DNA from: Duganella guangzhouensis | Lineage (GTDB): Bacteria; Pseudomonadota; Gammaproteobacteria; Burkholderiales; Burkholderiaceae_D | Length of the DNA: 64,000 bases | Direction: 5' to 3' | NCBI RefSeq assembly: GCF_009674535.1 | Contig: NZ_WKJK01000003.1 | Coordinates: 543,014 to 607,013 of the forward strand | Shown: positions 17,344 through 27,583 of the stretch, piece after piece | Numbering within the stretch: position 1 is the first letter of the stretch | Layout of the letters: each line of letters starts with the position of its first letter | Translations under genes and position numbers: made by a program | Notes under the pieces: generated by a model | Seen by the model: the letters and a program-made list of their open reading frames with translations, nothing else | Databases searched by the model: none | What the model was told of the DNA's origin: nothing

Positions 17344-19680
17344 TTAGAAGCCGGAGCCCATCTGGAACTGGAAGCGTTCCAGGCGGTCGCCATACTTGGC
17401 GTTCAAAGGCTTAGCATAACTCAACTTCAGCGGACCCACCGGGGAAATCCAGCTGATGCCCAAACCGGTCGAATAGCGCAGCTGCGAAGCGCGCATTTTC
17501 TCGCCTTCCTGGTACACCTGGCCGGTGTCGAGGAAACCGAACCAGCGCAGGCTGCGGTCCTGGCCGGAGCCTGGGAACGGCATCTGCAGTTCGGCATTGC
17601 CGATCAGGCGCGAGGCGCCGCCCAGCGCGTCGCCGTAGCGGGTGTCGACCGCGCCCAGCGTCGAGCTTTCGTAGCCGCGCACCGAACCGATACCGCCGCC
17701 ATAGAAGTTTTTGAACACTGGATAATCGCTGTTGCCGATGCCGTGGCCGTAGTCAAACTCGCCTTTCAGGGCCAGCGTGATCTTCTGCGTCAGCGGCTTG
17801 TACCACTGGTGTTCATACACCGCGCGGTAGTATTTCTGGTCGCCGATGACGTCCAGTTCCAGGTTGGCGCGCTGGTAGCGGCCGATGGTTGGCGTCATCG
17901 CCGAGTCGCGGCTGTCGCGGGCCCAGGCCACAGTCAGCGGAATCGAGGTCGCATCGGCGGTGCCGACGCCGCTGGAAATGCCGGTGATGCTGCGCACATA
18001 CTCCAGGAAGCGGGTTGGCGAGGTCGAGTCGGTGGTGATCTTCGAACGCTCCACACCGACGCCGAAGAACACGGTGTCGACTTCCGAGAACGGCACACCC
18101 CAGGTAACGCGGCCGCCGGTCTGTTTAATGGTGTAACTGCCGATGTTGGCCGCCGGCGGTTTGGTGGTGCGCAGATAGATTTCGTAGCCGCGCGAGACGC
18201 CATCGTCGGTGTAGTACGGGTCGGTCTGCGAGAACGAAATGGTGCGGCTGTACTTCGAGGTATTCAGCTCGATGCCGACGGTGGTGCCCGAACCGGCAAA
18301 GTTGGCCTGCTGGATCGCGGCCTGGAACGAGAACTTCTCCGACTGCGAGAACGCGCCGCCGATCTGGAAGTTACCGGTCGGACGTTCGGTCACGGTCAGG
18401 TTGACGTCCACCTGGTCGGAGGTGCCCTGCGCTTCCGGGGTGTCGACGGTGACGTCCTTGAAGTAGCCCAGACGGTCGACGCGGTCGCGCGACAGCTTGA
18501 TCTTGTTGGCGTCGTACCAGCTCGATTCGAACTGGCGGAATTCGCGCCGGATCACTTCGTCGCGGGTGCTGGTGTTGCCAGCGATGTTCATGTGGCGCAC
18601 GTAGGCGCGCTTGCCCGGATCGATGAAGAAGGTGAACGACACTTCGCGCTTGTCGCGGTCGATGTCCGGGTTGGCGTTGACGTTGGCGAAGGCGTAGCCG
18701 AAGGTGCCCAGGCGATCCGAGATCAGCTTGTTGGTGGCGGTCAGGCGCTCGCCCGAGTAGACTTCGCCCTTGTGCAGCAGCACCAGCGAACGCAGCTCGT
18801 CCTCGCGGCCGAAGGTCTCGCCCTCGAACTTGATGTCCTTGACGTTGTACTTCTCACCCTCGGTGATGTTGATGGTGATGTAGATGTCCTTCTTGTCGGG
18901 CGTGATCGACACCTGGGTCGAATCGATGTTCATCTCGATGTAGCCGCGATTCAGATAGAAGGACTTGAGCGACTCGATGTCGCCGGTCAGCTTGGTCTTG
19001 GAGTACTGATTGGCCTTGGTGTACCAGCTGAACCAGCCGCCGGTGTTCAGCGCCAGTTGATCTTTCAGTTCCTTGTCCGAGAAGATCTTGTTGCCGACGA
19101 TGTTGATCTCTTTGATCTTGGCGACGTCGCCCTCGTCGACGTCGAAGGTGATGTTGACGCGGTTACGCTCGATCGGCGTCACCGTGGTCACCACTTTCAC
19201 GCCATACAGGCCGTGCGACAGGTATTGGCGTTTCAGTTCCTGCTCGGCGCGGTCCACCGACGCCTTGTCGAAAATCTTGGTCTCGCCGACGCCGATGTCC
19301 TTCAGCGCCTTGACCAGCGTATCTTTTTCAAATTCCTTGGCGCCGTTGAAGTCGACCTTGGCGATGGCCGGGCGTTCTTCCACCAGCACCACCAGCACCT
19401 GGCCGTCCTGCTCCAGTTTGACGTCCTTGAAGAAACCGGTCGCATACAGCGCCTTGATGGCGGTGATCGACTTGTCGTCGTTGAAGGTTTCGCCGACGCG
19501 CACCGGCAGATAGCTAAAGACCGTACCGGCTTCCGTACGCTGGATCCCTTCGACGCGGATATCTTTGATGACGAAAGGATCGATCGCCATGGCGCTACCG
19601 CTGCACAGTGCCAGGACGGCGGCGCCAATCAGGCTGCGGCGCAAGGAAGTTGAAGTAATACGGTCAGAATATCTTTTCAT
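17344..19680 (-). CDS. bamA: Outer membrane protein assembly factor BamA
   Basis: A 778-residue Omp85 protein, the core of the beta-barrel assembly machine. The signal peptide (MKRYSDRITSTSLRRSLIGA ... SAMA) is followed by five POTRA domains (starting FVIKDIRVEGIQRTEAGTVF, about residues 20-420) and a 16-strand barrel. Barrel marks include FFGVGVERSKI, SVRGYESSTLGAVD (the VRGF/Y lid-lock loop) and the C-terminal beta-signal ending in Phe (FQFQMGSGF). I start at the ATG 19678-19680; a TTG at 19701 would add seven residues but lacks a ribosome site. It sits between rseP and skp. Confidence 0.97.
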   Translation of the reverse strand: MKRYSDRITSTSLRRSLIGAAVLALCSGSAMAIDPFVIKDIRVEGIQRTEAGTVFSYLPVRVGETFNDDKSITAIKALYATGFFKDVKLEQDGQVLVVLVEERPAIAKVDFNGAKEFEKDTLVKALKDIGVGETKIFDKASVDRAEQELKRQYLSHGLYGVKVVTTVTPIERNRVNITFDVDEGDVAKIKEINIVGNKIFSDKELKDQLALNTGGWFSWYTKANQYSKTKLTGDIESLKSFYLNRGYIEMNIDSTQVSITPDKKDIYITINITEGEKYNVKDIKFEGETFGREDELRSLVLLHKGEVYSGERLTATNKLISDRLGTFGYAFANVNANPDIDRDKREVSFTFFIDPGKRAYVRHMNIAGNTSTRDEVIRREFRQFESSWYDANKIKLSRDRVDRLGYFKDVTVDTPEAQGTSDQVDVNLTVTERPTGNFQIGGAFSQSEKFSFQAAIQQANFAGSGTTVGIELNTSKYSRTISFSQTDPYYTDDGVSRGYEIYLRTTKPPAANIGSYTIKQTGGRVTWGVPFSEVDTVFFGVGVERSKITTDSTSPTRFLEYVRSITGISSGVGTADATSIPLTVAWARDSRDSAMTPTIGRYQRANLELDVIGDQKYYRAVYEHQWYKPLTQKITLALKGEFDYGHGIGNSDYPVFKNFYGGGIGSVRGYESSTLGAVDTRYGDALGGASRLIGNAELQMPFPGSGQDRSLRWFGFLDTGQVYQEGEKMRASQLRYSTGLGISWISPVGPLKLSYAKPLNAKYGDRLERFQFQMGSGF

Positions 19681-19720
19681 CGGGTTCAATGGCTCAATCA
19701 ACGAGAACTACACAGTACAG

Positions 19721-21118
19721 CTACAGCAGCCGGGCAACGTCATTGAACACCGCCAGCAGCATCAGAGTCAGTAACAACCCCATGCCCAGGCGCTGCGCAA
19801 TTTCACCGACGCGCTCCGGCACAGAACGCCCAGTTAAAACTTCCAGCGAATAATACAGCAAATGCCCGCCATCCAGAACGGGAATTGGCAGCAAATTCAT
19901 AATGCCAAGACTGACACTAATGAAGGCGACGAAGCTGAGGAAGCTGATCGCCCCCATCCGCGCGGTCTGGCCGGCATAATCGGCGATGGTCAGTGGGCCG
20001 GTGACATTTTTCAGCGAGGCTTCGCCGGTCAGCATTTTGCCCAGCATTTTCAAGGTCATAGTACAAGTATCCCAGACCCGGACCACGCCTTTTGACAGCG
20101 CGCCCAGAGGGGAAGAAGGCACTTTGATCATATCCGGGCGGTTTGCGATTTCGGCGCCGATCTTACCGACTGTTACAGTTCCTTTGCCGCTTTTTGCCTC
20201 GGCGCTGGCCGCCTCCGGCACCACGCTGACCAGGATCGGTTGACCATCGCGCTGCACCTCGACCTTGACCGCGCGCTCAGGCGCGCCCTGCACCGCTTCG
20301 ATGAAGGCGCCGGCGTCGGTCACCGGCGCGCCGTCTATTGACAGCAGCACGTCTTCGGAACGCAAGCCGGCGCGTTCGGCCGGACTGCCCGGCAGCACGC
20401 GGTTGACGATAGGCGCCAGCCGCGCAATGCCCACGCCCAGTTGGGCCGGCACGTCGTCTTCCAGATCGAGGCCGCTCATGGCGCTGGCCGGCAGCGTCAG
20501 CACCAGCCGGCCCTGCGACGGCCGCTCAACCGTCAGGCGGATTTCATGCTTGTCGATGGCGGACTGAATGAACTGCCAGCGCAGTTCGGACCAGGCATGC
20601 ACCGGCTGCTCGTTGACCGCCACCACCAGATCGCCGCTGTGCAGGCCGGCGCTGTGAGCGGTGCCGGCGGCCGGGCCGGCCTTGGCGGCTTGCGGCATGT
20701 CGGGCGTCAGCACACTGATCTTGCTGCTGGGTTCTTCCACGCCGTGCATATACAGGCCGGCAAACAGCGCGATCGCCACCAGGAAGTTGGCGATCGGGCC
20801 GGCGGCCACGATGGCAATCCGCTTCCATACATTCTGGCGCGTGAACTCGCGTTTGAGGTCGGCCTCCGGCAGGTCGCCGAGGTTGCCTTCGCGGGCGTCC
20901 AGCATCTTGACGTAGCCGCCCAGCGGCAGCGCCGACAGCGCCCATTCGGTCTGGTCCTTGCCGAAGCGGCGCGACCACAGCACCTTGCCGAAGCCCACCG
21001 AGAAGCGCAGCACCTTCACTCCGCACCAGCGCGCCACCAGATAGTGGCCCAGCTCGTGGAATACCACCAGCGGGCCGATGCACAGGATGAATGCCAGCGG
21101 GGTGGACAGGAAGTTCAT
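19721..21118 (-). CDS. rseP: RseP, site-2 intramembrane zinc metalloprotease
   Basis: A 465-residue inner-membrane protease that clips anti-sigma factor RseA-like substrates and leftover signal peptides. The zinc site is HELGH (21-25) in VVFHELGHYLVARWCGVK, and the second site is NLLPIPVLDGGHLL near the C-terminus. Two PDZ domains lie between (SAGLHSGDLVVAVNEQPVHA and SPAERAGLRSEDVLLSIDG). The start MNFLSTPLAFIL is the ATG complementary to 21116-21118; the open frame extends into dxr but without family sequence. It is 2 bp downstream of dxr. Confidence 0.95.
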   Translation of the reverse strand: MNFLSTPLAFILCIGPLVVFHELGHYLVARWCGVKVLRFSVGFGKVLWSRRFGKDQTEWALSALPLGGYVKMLDAREGNLGDLPEADLKREFTRQNVWKRIAIVAAGPIANFLVAIALFAGLYMHGVEEPSSKISVLTPDMPQAAKAGPAAGTAHSAGLHSGDLVVAVNEQPVHAWSELRWQFIQSAIDKHEIRLTVERPSQGRLVLTLPASAMSGLDLEDDVPAQLGVGIARLAPIVNRVLPGSPAERAGLRSEDVLLSIDGAPVTDAGAFIEAVQGAPERAVKVEVQRDGQPILVSVVPEAASAEAKSGKGTVTVGKIGAEIANRPDMIKVPSSPLGALSKGVVRVWDTCTMTLKMLGKMLTGEASLKNVTGPLTIADYAGQTARMGAISFLSFVAFISVSLGIMNLLPIPVLDGGHLLYYSLEVLTGRSVPERVGEIAQRLGMGLLLTLMLLAVFNDVARLL

Positions 21119-21120
21119 GA

Positions 21121-22308
21121 TTACAGTCCGGCGATGCAGGCTTCGGCGGCGGCGCGGGCGGCGGCATCCTGCGCCATCACCGCTTCGATGCTGTGCGCGG
21201 CGCCGTGCGGCAGCGTGTCGACCACTTGTGCGATCACGCGGTCGATCTGGCGGAAGCCGATTTTCAAATCGAGGAAGGCTTGCACCGCCACCTCGTTGGC
21301 GGCGTTCAGCAAAGCCGGCGCGGTGCCGCCGGCGCGCAGCGCGTCGAACGCCAGCTTCAGGCACGGGAAGCGCTCGAAGTCCGGCTTTTCAAATTGCAGC
21401 GTGGCGATCTGGGTCAGGTCCAGCTGCGCCACGCCGGAGGCGATGCGCTCCGGATAAGCCAGCGCGTGGGCGATCGGGGTGCGCATGTCGGGATTGCCGA
21501 GCTGCGCCAGCACCGAGCCGTCGACGTAGGACACCATCGAGTGAATCACCGACTGCGGATGGATCACCACGTCGATCTGCTCGGCGGGGGCGCCGAACAG
21601 CCAGTGCGCCTCGATCACTTCCAGCCCCTTGTTCATCATGGTGGCCGAGTCGACCGAAATCTTGCGGCCCATCGACCAGTTCGGATGCTTGCAGGCTTGC
21701 TCCGGCGTCACCGCGTCCAGCGTGGCGACGTCGCGGGTCAGGAATGGGCCGCCGGAAGCGGTCAGCAAAATCTTGGCGACGCCGGCCGCTTGATCGCGCA
21801 CCGCCGGCATCTTGCCGCCAAACTGCGGCATGCTCTGGAAGATGGCGTTGTGTTCGCTGTCGATCGGCAGCAGCACCGCGCCCGAGGCGTGCACCGCGTC
21901 CATGAACAGCTGGCCGGACATGACCAGCGCTTCCTTGTTCGCCAACAGCACCTTCTTGCCGGCGCGGGCCGCGGCCAGGGTGGGCGCCAGGCCGGCGGCG
22001 CCGACGATGGCGGCCATCACGCTGTCGACTTCGGCGGCGCTGGCGATGCTGCACAGCGCCTGCTCGCCCCACTCCACTTCGGTCTTGACGCCGGCCGCGC
22101 GCAGCAGCGCGCTCAGACGGTCGGCGGCGGCGGCGGTGCCGACCACGGCGCGCGCCGGGCGGAACTGGATGCATTGCGCGGCCAGTTCGTCAACCCGGCT
22201 GTGCGCCGACAGCGCATAGACGGCATAGCGGTCGGCATGGCGCGCCACCACGTCCAGCGTGGATACGCCGATCGATCCGGTGGCGCCTAATACGGTAATA
22301 CGTTGCAT
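21121..22308 (-). CDS. dxr: 1-deoxy-D-xylulose-5-phosphate reductoisomerase
   Basis: A 395-residue enzyme that makes 2-C-methyl-D-erythritol 4-phosphate from DXP with NADPH, the committed step of the MEP isoprenoid pathway. The NADP fold starts [18 protein letters not shown] (residues 4-21); metal and substrate motifs include [32 protein letters not shown] and [20 protein letters not shown]. It is followed by uppS-related steps of the same pathway: cdsA and uppS lie just upstream on the transcript. Also called ispC. Confidence 0.97.
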   Translation of the reverse strand: MQRITVLGATGSIGVSTLDVVARHADRYAVYALSAHSRVDELAAQCIQFRPARAVVGTAAAADRLSALLRAAGVKTEVEWGEQALCSIASAAEVDSVMAAIVGAAGLAPTLAAARAGKKVLLANKEALVMSGQLFMDAVHASGAVLLPIDSEHNAIFQSMPQFGGKMPAVRDQAAGVAKILLTASGGPFLTRDVATLDAVTPEQACKHPNWSMGRKISVDSATMMNKGLEVIEAHWLFGAPAEQIDVVIHPQSVIHSMVSYVDGSVLAQLGNPDMRTPIAHALAYPERIASGVAQLDLTQIATLQFEKPDFERFPCLKLAFDALRAGGTAPALLNAANEVAVQAFLDLKIGFRQIDRVIAQVVDTLPHGAAHSIEAVMAQDAAARAAAEACIAGL

Positions 22309-22318
22309 GATGATTCTT

Positions 22319-23155
22319 TCAGATCCAGGACGTGACCAGCGCGGCCATCGGCAGCACCGGGATCAAGGCGTCCACGCGGTCCAGCACGCCGCCGTGGCCA
22401 GGCAGCAGATTGCTGCTGTCTTTCATGCCGGCGCGGCGCTTGAGCTGGGATTCAAACAGGTCGCCGATGACGGAGAACATCACGATCACCAGCAGGATCA
22501 GCAGGGTCGGCACCCAGCCGAAACGGGCGTGCAGCTTGTAGGCGAAGGTGTCTTGCAGCCAGCTGGCCGAGCCAGCGGCCAGCACTGACAGCACGGCGAT
22601 CGCCAGCACCGCGATGGCGCCGCCAATCGCGCCTTCCCACGACTTGCCGGGCGAGATGGTTGGCGCCAGCTTGCGCTTGCCGAACGCCTTGCCGGAGAAA
22701 TAGGCGCCGATGTCGGCGATCCACACCAGCACCATCACCGACAGCAAATACAGCGGCGAATGCAGGTACAGGCCGACAATCGCGAAGAAGGCGGCGAACA
22801 GCGCGAAGGTAAACGTGATCGCCAGCGACCAGTTGGCGGCGCCGCCCAGCGGCGGCAGGCCCAGGCCCAGCGTCGGCGCGTAGCGGATGATCCACAGCAG
22901 CGCCGCCACGCCGTACAGCGCGTTGACCGAGCCCGGCTTGGCGGAATACATCAGCGCCACAAAGGCCAGGCCGGCCACAAAGCCGATCGCCCGCGCCGTG
23001 CCCTCTTTCAGGCCGAACAGGCGCGCCCCCTCCCACACGGCGGCGCCGACAAACAGCGTGACCACCAGCGCAAACGCAGGGAAATAGTTGAAGAACAGGA
23101 CCGGCAGCAGCACCGCCAGCAAGACCACAGCGGTAATAATCCTTGTTTTCAGCAT
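22319..23155 (-). CDS. cdsA: Phosphatidate cytidylyltransferase (CDP-diglyceride synthase)
   Basis: A 278-residue polytopic membrane enzyme that makes CDP-diacylglycerol from phosphatidate and CTP, the branch point of phospholipid synthesis. About eight hydrophobic helices cover the chain. The family signature is at the C-terminus: [20 protein letters not shown], followed by [11 protein letters not shown], with the conserved acidic residues. SPGKSWEG is another CdsA mark. Start and stop are tightly packed: its ATG shares one base with the uppS TGA, and dxr follows after 10 bp. Confidence 0.96.
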   Translation of the reverse strand: MLKTRIITAVVLLAVLLPVLFFNYFPAFALVVTLFVGAAVWEGARLFGLKEGTARAIGFVAGLAFVALMYSAKPGSVNALYGVAALLWIIRYAPTLGLGLPPLGGAANWSLAITFTFALFAAFFAIVGLYLHSPLYLLSVMVLVWIADIGAYFSGKAFGKRKLAPTISPGKSWEGAIGGAIAVLAIAVLSVLAAGSASWLQDTFAYKLHARFGWVPTLLILLVIVMFSVIGDLFESQLKRRAGMKDSSNLLPGHGGVLDRVDALIPVLPMAALVTSWI

Positions 23156-23907
23156 CAGCTTGCCTTCTCGGCCAGTTGCGCACCGGTGCGGCCGAAGCGG
23201 CGTTCACGGTGCTGGTAGGAGGCGATCGCCTCGTCGAGACACGCGGCGGAAAAGTCCGGCCAGTAGGTGTCGGTGAAGAACAGCTCGGTATACGCGAGCT
23301 GCCACAGCAGGAAATTGGAGATGCGCTGTTCACCGCCGGTGCGGATGAACAGGTCGGGCTCGGGCGCGTAGGCCATGACCAGGTGCGGCGCCAGCTGCGC
23401 TTCGGAGAAGTCGGTGGCGCCCGGGTGCGATTTCACCATCTGGCCGATGGCCTGCATGATGTCCCAGCGGCCGCCGTAGTTGAAGCAGATGGTCAGCGTC
23501 ATGCGGCTGTTGGCGGCGGTCTTGCGCTCGGCGGCGGCGATCATGTCCTGCAGTTTCTGGTCGGCGCGACTGAGATCGCCAACCACGCGCAGCCGGATGT
23601 TATTGGCGTGCAGTTTGGAGACTTCGCCCTCCAGCGCCTTGACGAACAGGCGCATCAGCAGCGACACCTCTTCCTCGGGGCGGCGCCAGTTTTCCGAGCT
23701 GAAGGCAAACAGGGTCAGGTACTCGACGCCGCGGCGGGCGCAGGATTCAACCACGGTGCGCACCGCATCCACGCCCTTGGCGTGGCCGGCCACACGCGGC
23801 AGGAAGCGTTTGGTCGCCCAGCGGCCATTGCCATCCATGATGATGGCCACATGGCGCGGCACGGCGGGCGCGTCTGGAACCTCGGTAGTCGAACTCGTAT
23901 ATTTCAT
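23155..23907 (-). CDS. uppS: Undecaprenyl diphosphate synthase (isoprenyl transferase)
   Basis: A 250-residue cis-prenyltransferase making the C55 carrier lipid for peptidoglycan, LPS and exopolysaccharide. Motifs: [16 protein letters not shown] with catalytic D25, [36 protein letters not shown] and [20 protein letters not shown]. The start [10 protein letters not shown] is the ATG complementary to 23905-23907. A long hairpin separates it from the upstream frr gene. The stop shares a base with the cdsA start. Confidence 0.97.
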   Translation of the reverse strand: MKYTSSTTEVPDAPAVPRHVAIIMDGNGRWATKRFLPRVAGHAKGVDAVRTVVESCARRGVEYLTLFAFSSENWRRPEEEVSLLMRLFVKALEGEVSKLHANNIRLRVVGDLSRADQKLQDMIAAAERKTAANSRMTLTICFNYGGRWDIMQAIGQMVKSHPGATDFSEAQLAPHLVMAYAPEPDLFIRTGGEQRISNFLLWQLAYTELFFTDTYWPDFSAACLDEAIASYQHRERRFGRTGAQLAEKAS

Positions 23908-23951
23908 GAAAACGTTGGTGCCAAAGTGTAAAGTATTGCAGGTGTGACGCA

Positions 23952-24029
23952 AAAAGACAAGACGCCAGCATAGCAGACACCGCCGGCCCTGCGCGACACG
24001 CATGACCGGCGGGCTGCCATGCTGGCGTC
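23952..24029 (-). terminator. Long nested hairpin after frr (terminator/attenuator before uppS)
   Basis: GACGCCAGCAT (23961-23971) pairs with ATGCTGGCGTC (24019-24029), CAG (23974-23976) with CTG (24014-24016), and inside these CCGCCGG (23980-23986) pairs with CCGGCGG (24006-24012). On the minus strand the stem is followed by TTGTCTTTTTGC, a T-rich tract. It should end or attenuate transcripts leaving frr, 9 bp past the frr stop, and gives uppS-cdsA-dxr and the rest their own expression level. Confidence 0.75.
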
Positions 24030-24037
24030 CCGTGTTT

Positions 24038-24598
24038 TTACACCGTCAGAACTTCTTTTTCTTTCTCGGCCAGCATCTTGTCGATGTCGACGATGGCTTT
24101 GTCGGTCAGCTTCTGGATGTCGTCGGTGCCGCGGCGCTCGTCGTCTTCCGAGATGGCTTTATCCTTGACCAGTTTTTTCAGACCTTCGTTGGCATCGCGG
24201 CGGATGTTGCGTACCGCGACCTTGGCGTCTTCGCCTTCGCTCTTGACCAGCTTGACCATTTCCTTGCGGCGTTCCTCGGTCAGCGCCGGGGTCGGCACAC
24301 GGATATGGTCGCCCTGCGAGGATGGATTCAGGCCCAGATCGGCGTCACGGATCGCCTTCTCGATGGTGGCCGCCATCTTTTTCTCGAACGGTTGCACGCC
24401 GATGGTGCGGGCGTCGACCAGGGTCAGGCTGGCGACCTGGTTGATCGGGGTCGGGTTACCGTAGTAATCGACCATCACGTGATCGAGGATGCCGGTGTGG
24501 GCGCGGCCGGTACGCACCTTGGCCAGATCGGCGCGCAGGGTTTCCAGCGATTTGACCATGCGGTCTTGGGCACTCTTTTTAACGTCAGCTACGGACAT
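24038..24598 (-). CDS. frr: Ribosome recycling factor
   Basis: A 186-residue factor that splits post-termination ribosomes together with EF-G. The full-length family pattern is present: [68 protein letters not shown], then [21 protein letters not shown] and a C-terminal helix ending [19 protein letters not shown] sequence. It follows pyrH in the conserved rpsB-tsf-pyrH-frr order, with a 24-bp gap. Confidence 0.98.
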   Translation of the reverse strand: MSVADVKKSAQDRMVKSLETLRADLAKVRTGRAHTGILDHVMVDYYGNPTPINQVASLTLVDARTIGVQPFEKKMAATIEKAIRDADLGLNPSSQGDHIRVPTPALTEERRKEMVKLVKSEGEDAKVAVRNIRRDANEGLKKLVKDKAISEDDERRGTDDIQKLTDKAIVDIDKMLAEKEKEVLTV

Positions 24599-24622
24599 TG
24601 CTGCTCTCCTGTTATTTCTAGA

Positions 24623-25339
24623 TTAAACGTGAACCAGTGTACCCTCATCCTCACCCATGATGACGCGCATCAGCGCGCCCGGTTTGGTGATGGAGAACAC
24701 TTTGATCGGCAGTTTCTGGTCGCGGCACAGCGCAAACGCGGTGGCGTCCATGACCTGCAGGTGCTTGGCGATCGCTTCATCGAAGCTGATCGAGCTGTAC
24801 AGCGTGGCGTTCGGGTCTTTTTTCGGGTCGGCGGTGTAGACGCCGTCCACCTTGGTGGCTTTCAGCACGATTTCCGCGCTCATCTCCGAACCGCGCAAGG
24901 CCGCTGCGGTATCGGTGGTGAAGAACGGGTTGCCGGTGCCGGCCGCAAACACCACGACCTTGCCTTCTTCCAGGTACTGCAACGCTTTCGGGCGCACATA
25001 CGGCTCGACCACCTGCTCGATGCCGATCGCCGACATCACGCGCGCGGTGATGCCGACATGGCGCATGGCGTCGGCCAGGGCCAGCGCATTCATCACGGTG
25101 GCCAGCATACCCATGTAGTCGGCGGTGGCGCGGTCCATCCCTTGCGCACCGGGCGCGACGCCACGGAAGATATTGCCGCCGCCAATGACGATCGCCAGTT
25201 CCACGCCCAGTTTCGCGACCTCGGCCACATCGGCCACCATCCGTTCGATCGTGCCGCGGTTGATGCCGTAAGGATCATCTCCCATCAGGGCTTCGCCGGA
25301 TAATTTGAGGAGTACGCGCTTGTAGGCTGGTTTGGACAT
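24623..25339 (-). CDS. pyrH: UMP kinase
   Basis: A 238-residue amino-acid-kinase-fold enzyme that phosphorylates UMP to UDP, hexameric and allosterically controlled by GTP and UTP. Motifs: [15 protein letters not shown] (residues 5-19), [35 protein letters not shown] and [20 protein letters not shown]. Length is standard. It lies between tsf and frr; the tsf terminator is upstream, so pyrH-frr may use its own promoter in the roughly 100-bp gap. Confidence 0.98.
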   Translation of the reverse strand: MSKPAYKRVLLKLSGEALMGDDPYGINRGTIERMVADVAEVAKLGVELAIVIGGGNIFRGVAPGAQGMDRATADYMGMLATVMNALALADAMRHVGITARVMSAIGIEQVVEPYVRPKALQYLEEGKVVVFAAGTGNPFFTTDTAAALRGSEMSAEIVLKATKVDGVYTADPKKDPNATLYSSISFDEAIAKHLQVMDATAFALCRDQKLPIKVFSITKPGALMRVIMGEDEGTLVHV

Positions 25340-25434
25340 GAGACGGGGCTCCTAAGTTGGGTTAATTCGGGTCAGGCTTGCCGGCGCTTATGATACCTCG
25401 CCCAACGCCGGGCACTGCAGGGTGTTACTTGGGC

Positions 25435-25466
25435 AGCTTAAAAAAACGGGCCTCGCGGCCCGTTTT
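25435..25466 (-). terminator. Rho-independent terminator after tsf
   Basis: ACGGGCC (25446-25452) and GGCCCGT (25457-25463) form a 7-bp GC-rich stem with a TCGC loop. Read on the minus strand, the stem is followed by a run of T (complement of 25440-25446). It begins 7 bp past the tsf stop and separates rpsB-tsf from pyrH-frr. Confidence 0.88.
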
Positions 25467-25472
25467 CTTGTA

Positions 25473-26387
25473 TTACGCTCCTTTGGAAGCGGCCACCTGG
25501 GCGGCCACTTCTGCGGCGAAGTCGTCTACCTTCTTTTCGATACCTTCGCCTACCACATACATGGTGAAGGCTTTGATGGTGGTCGATTTCTCTTTCAGCA
25601 TCTGCTCGATCGATTGCTTGTCGTTTTTCACGAAAGCCTGGTTCAGCAGCGACACTTCTTTCAGGTACTTCTGTACCGAACCTTCCAGACGCTTGGCGAC
25701 GATGTCGGCAGGCTGAACTGGTTTGCCAGCGGCGACAGCGGCGGCCGCATCTTCGTCGGCTTTCAGTTGCGCAACCGAACGCTCTTTTTCGATCAGTTCG
25801 GCAGGAACCTGGTCAGCCGACAGCGACACTGGCTTCATCGCGGCGATGTGCATCGCCACGTCTTTACCAACTTGCTCGTCCGCGCCTTCGAACTCGACGA
25901 TCACGCCGATGCGCGCGCCGTGCAGGTAGGAAGCCAGTTTGCCGGTGGTTTCGAAACGCTGGAAGCGGCGGATCGACATGTTTTCGCCGATTTTACCGAT
26001 CAGGGCCGAACGCACTTCGTCCAGGGTTTTTCCGTCGGCGGCTGGCAGTGCCAGCAGGGCCGCCACGTCGGCAGGGTTGTGCTCGGCAACCAGCTTGGCG
26101 GCGGTCGCTGCCAGGTTCAGGAAGTCGTCGTTTTTCGCGACGAAGTCGGTTTCCGAGTTCACTTCAACCAGCGCGCCCACGCCGCCGGCGATGTACGATG
26201 CCACCACGCCTTCAGCGGTGATGCGGCTGGCTGCTTTACCAGCTTTACCGCCCAGCTTGACGCGCAGGATCTCTTCCGCACGACCCATGTCGCCTTCGGC
26301 TTCGGTCAGTGCTTTTTTGCATTCCATCATAGGCGCGTCGGTTTTCGCGCGCAGTTCGCCTACCATTGCTGCAGTAATCGCTGCCAT
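25473..26387 (-). CDS. tsf: Translation elongation factor Ts
   Basis: A 304-residue guanine-nucleotide exchange factor for EF-Tu. The N-terminal UBA-like domain has [20 protein letters not shown], then the signature [18 protein letters not shown] and the core with [21 protein letters not shown] sequence ([20 protein letters not shown]). The C-terminal half carries [17 protein letters not shown] and ends [12 protein letters not shown]. It is downstream of rpsB, with a partial terminator in the 92-bp gap. Confidence 0.98.
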   Translation of the reverse strand: MAAITAAMVGELRAKTDAPMMECKKALTEAEGDMGRAEEILRVKLGGKAGKAASRITAEGVVASYIAGGVGALVEVNSETDFVAKNDDFLNLAATAAKLVAEHNPADVAALLALPAADGKTLDEVRSALIGKIGENMSIRRFQRFETTGKLASYLHGARIGVIVEFEGADEQVGKDVAMHIAAMKPVSLSADQVPAELIEKERSVAQLKADEDAAAAVAAGKPVQPADIVAKRLEGSVQKYLKEVSLLNQAFVKNDKQSIEQMLKEKSTTIKAFTMYVVGEGIEKKVDDFAAEVAAQVAASKGA

Positions 26388-26427
26388 GTGTTTCTCCTGT
26401 AATTCTGTATTCGGGGGTGGTTATGTC

Positions 26428-26461
26428 AAAAAAAAGGGGGGCTGTGGGCCACCCCTTTTTT
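26428..26461 (-). terminator. Intercistronic hairpin between rpsB and tsf
   Basis: A G-run (26436-26441) and ACCCC (26451-26455) make a GC stem bounded by an A-run at 26428-26435 and a T-run at 26456-26461. On the minus strand it reads GGGGTGG ... CCCCCC then eight T. It lies 19 bp past the rpsB stop and upstream of tsf. This fits a leaky terminator that lets rpsB be made in excess of tsf, as known for this gene pair in E. coli. Confidence 0.75.
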
Positions 26462-26479
26462 ACAGCCAATCAGAAACGA

Positions 26480-27232
26480 TTAAGCCTGTTCGCTGACTTC
26501 GACGTATTCGTCGCCAGCGGCGGTTTTGATCGCTTCGACCACATCAGCACCGGCAGCGGCACGGCCTTCCAGGATCGCGTCTGCCACGCCGCGGGCGTAC
26601 AGGGTGATCGCTTTGGACGAGTCGTCGTTGCCTGGGATGACGTACTGCACGCCTTCTGGCGAGTGGTTGGTATCGACCACGCCGATCACTGGGATGCCCA
26701 GTTTGGCGGCTTCGGTGATGGCGCCTTTGTGGTAGCCAACGTCAACGACGAAGATAGCGTCAGGAACGCCGCCCATGTCTTTGATGCCGCCGATCGATTT
26801 TTGCAGCTTGACGATTTCGCGTTGGAACATCAGCGCTTCTTTTTTCGACAGCTTCTCAACCGAACCGTCCTCCAGAGCGGCTTCCATGTCTTTCAGGCGC
26901 TTGATCGAGGTTTTGATGGTTTTGAAGTTGGTCAGCATGCCGCCCAGCCAACGCTGGTCAACATAAGGAACGCCTGCGCGCTGGGCTTCAGCAGCAATGA
27001 TTTCGCGAGCTTGACGCTTGGTGCCGACCATCAGGATGGTGCCACGGGAAGCGGCGACTTGCTTAACATGCTTCATCGCATCCTGATACATCGCCAGGGT
27101 TTTTTCCAGGTTGATGATGTGGATTTTGTTGCGATGACCGAAGATGAAAGGAGCCATCTTTGGGTTCCAGAAACGGGTCTGGTGACCGAAGTGGATACCA
27201 GCTTCCAGCATTTCGCGCATAGTTACGGACAT
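26480..27232 (-). CDS. rpsB: 30S ribosomal protein S2
   Basis: A 250-residue protein of the small ribosomal subunit that docks S1 and helps mRNA binding. Family segments: [77 protein letters not shown] and [20 protein letters not shown]. Length is normal for betaproteobacteria. The leader upstream (27233-27362) carries a conserved-looking stem and a good promoter. The MHFG PEP-CTERM gene is divergent. Confidence 0.98.
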   Translation of the reverse strand: MSVTMREMLEAGIHFGHQTRFWNPKMAPFIFGHRNKIHIINLEKTLAMYQDAMKHVKQVAASRGTILMVGTKRQAREIIAAEAQRAGVPYVDQRWLGGMLTNFKTIKTSIKRLKDMEAALEDGSVEKLSKKEALMFQREIVKLQKSIGGIKDMGGVPDAIFVVDVGYHKGAITEAAKLGIPVIGVVDTNHSPEGVQYVIPGNDDSSKAITLYARGVADAILEGRAAAGADVVEAIKTAAGDEYVEVSEQA

Positions 27233-27255
27233 AATTTACTCCAGGGTTAGTTCTG

Positions 27256-27302
27256 GAATCCGACCAGTCACTCCCGGAGGAGCACCCTTGTCGATCGGAT
27301 TC
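27256..27302 (-). promoter_or_regulatory. Structured leader of rpsB (possible S2 autoregulatory site)
   Basis: GAATCCGA (27256-27263) pairs exactly with TCGGATTC (27295-27302). The stem encloses a smaller CTCC/GGAG hairpin at about 27271-27282 (CTCCCGGAGG on the plus strand). It sits 23 bases before the rpsB start in the transcript. Ribosomal protein S2 represses its own mRNA through a leader structure in proteobacteria; that this element does so is inferred from position. Confidence 0.55.
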
Positions 27303-27361
27303 GCGTGTTTAAAATAAATAAAAACTGATGAATTGCTCAAATCAGATTCAAGCAACCCGAG

Positions 27362-27391
27362 ATTCTACTCTGAAAACAACCACTTGAGCAA
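27362..27391 (-). promoter_or_regulatory. Predicted sigma-70 promoter of rpsB-tsf
   Basis: On the minus strand, TTGCTC (complement of 27386-27391) is followed by an 18-bp spacer and TAGAAT (complement of 27362-27367). This gives a leader of about 125 bases. The match is good for a strong ribosomal protein promoter, but the start site is not tested. Confidence 0.6.
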
Positions 27392-27583
27392 GTTTTCTCA
27401 ATACCGTCACCGACGCACTACCAAGGTGCAAGTGTTGCTTGCAATGCACTAGCCCGGAGCCTTACATTATTTTTTCAACAAACAATCTACGAATTGTAAT
27501 ATCATATGGAAATCCAAGTTTCGATAAATAAATTCTTTGCCGCCCAAACCCTGCGATAGCGCCCTTTTTGAAAGTTCGCCATC

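Larger units (their letters stand above)
27233..27583. other. 351-bp intergenic region between rpsB and the MHFG PEP-CTERM gene
   Basis: No gene is seen here. The rpsB side holds the leader hairpin and promoter described separately. The other side (about 27465-27560) is markedly AT-rich compared with the flanking genes and should carry the promoter of the PEP-CTERM gene, but no clear -35/-10 pair stands out. Confidence 0.6.

Noticed and set aside
17743..19653. 636-codon open frame antisense to bamA
   Set aside because: Low-complexity Val/Asp/Gly/Leu translation opposite a clear BamA; no ribosome site or family match.
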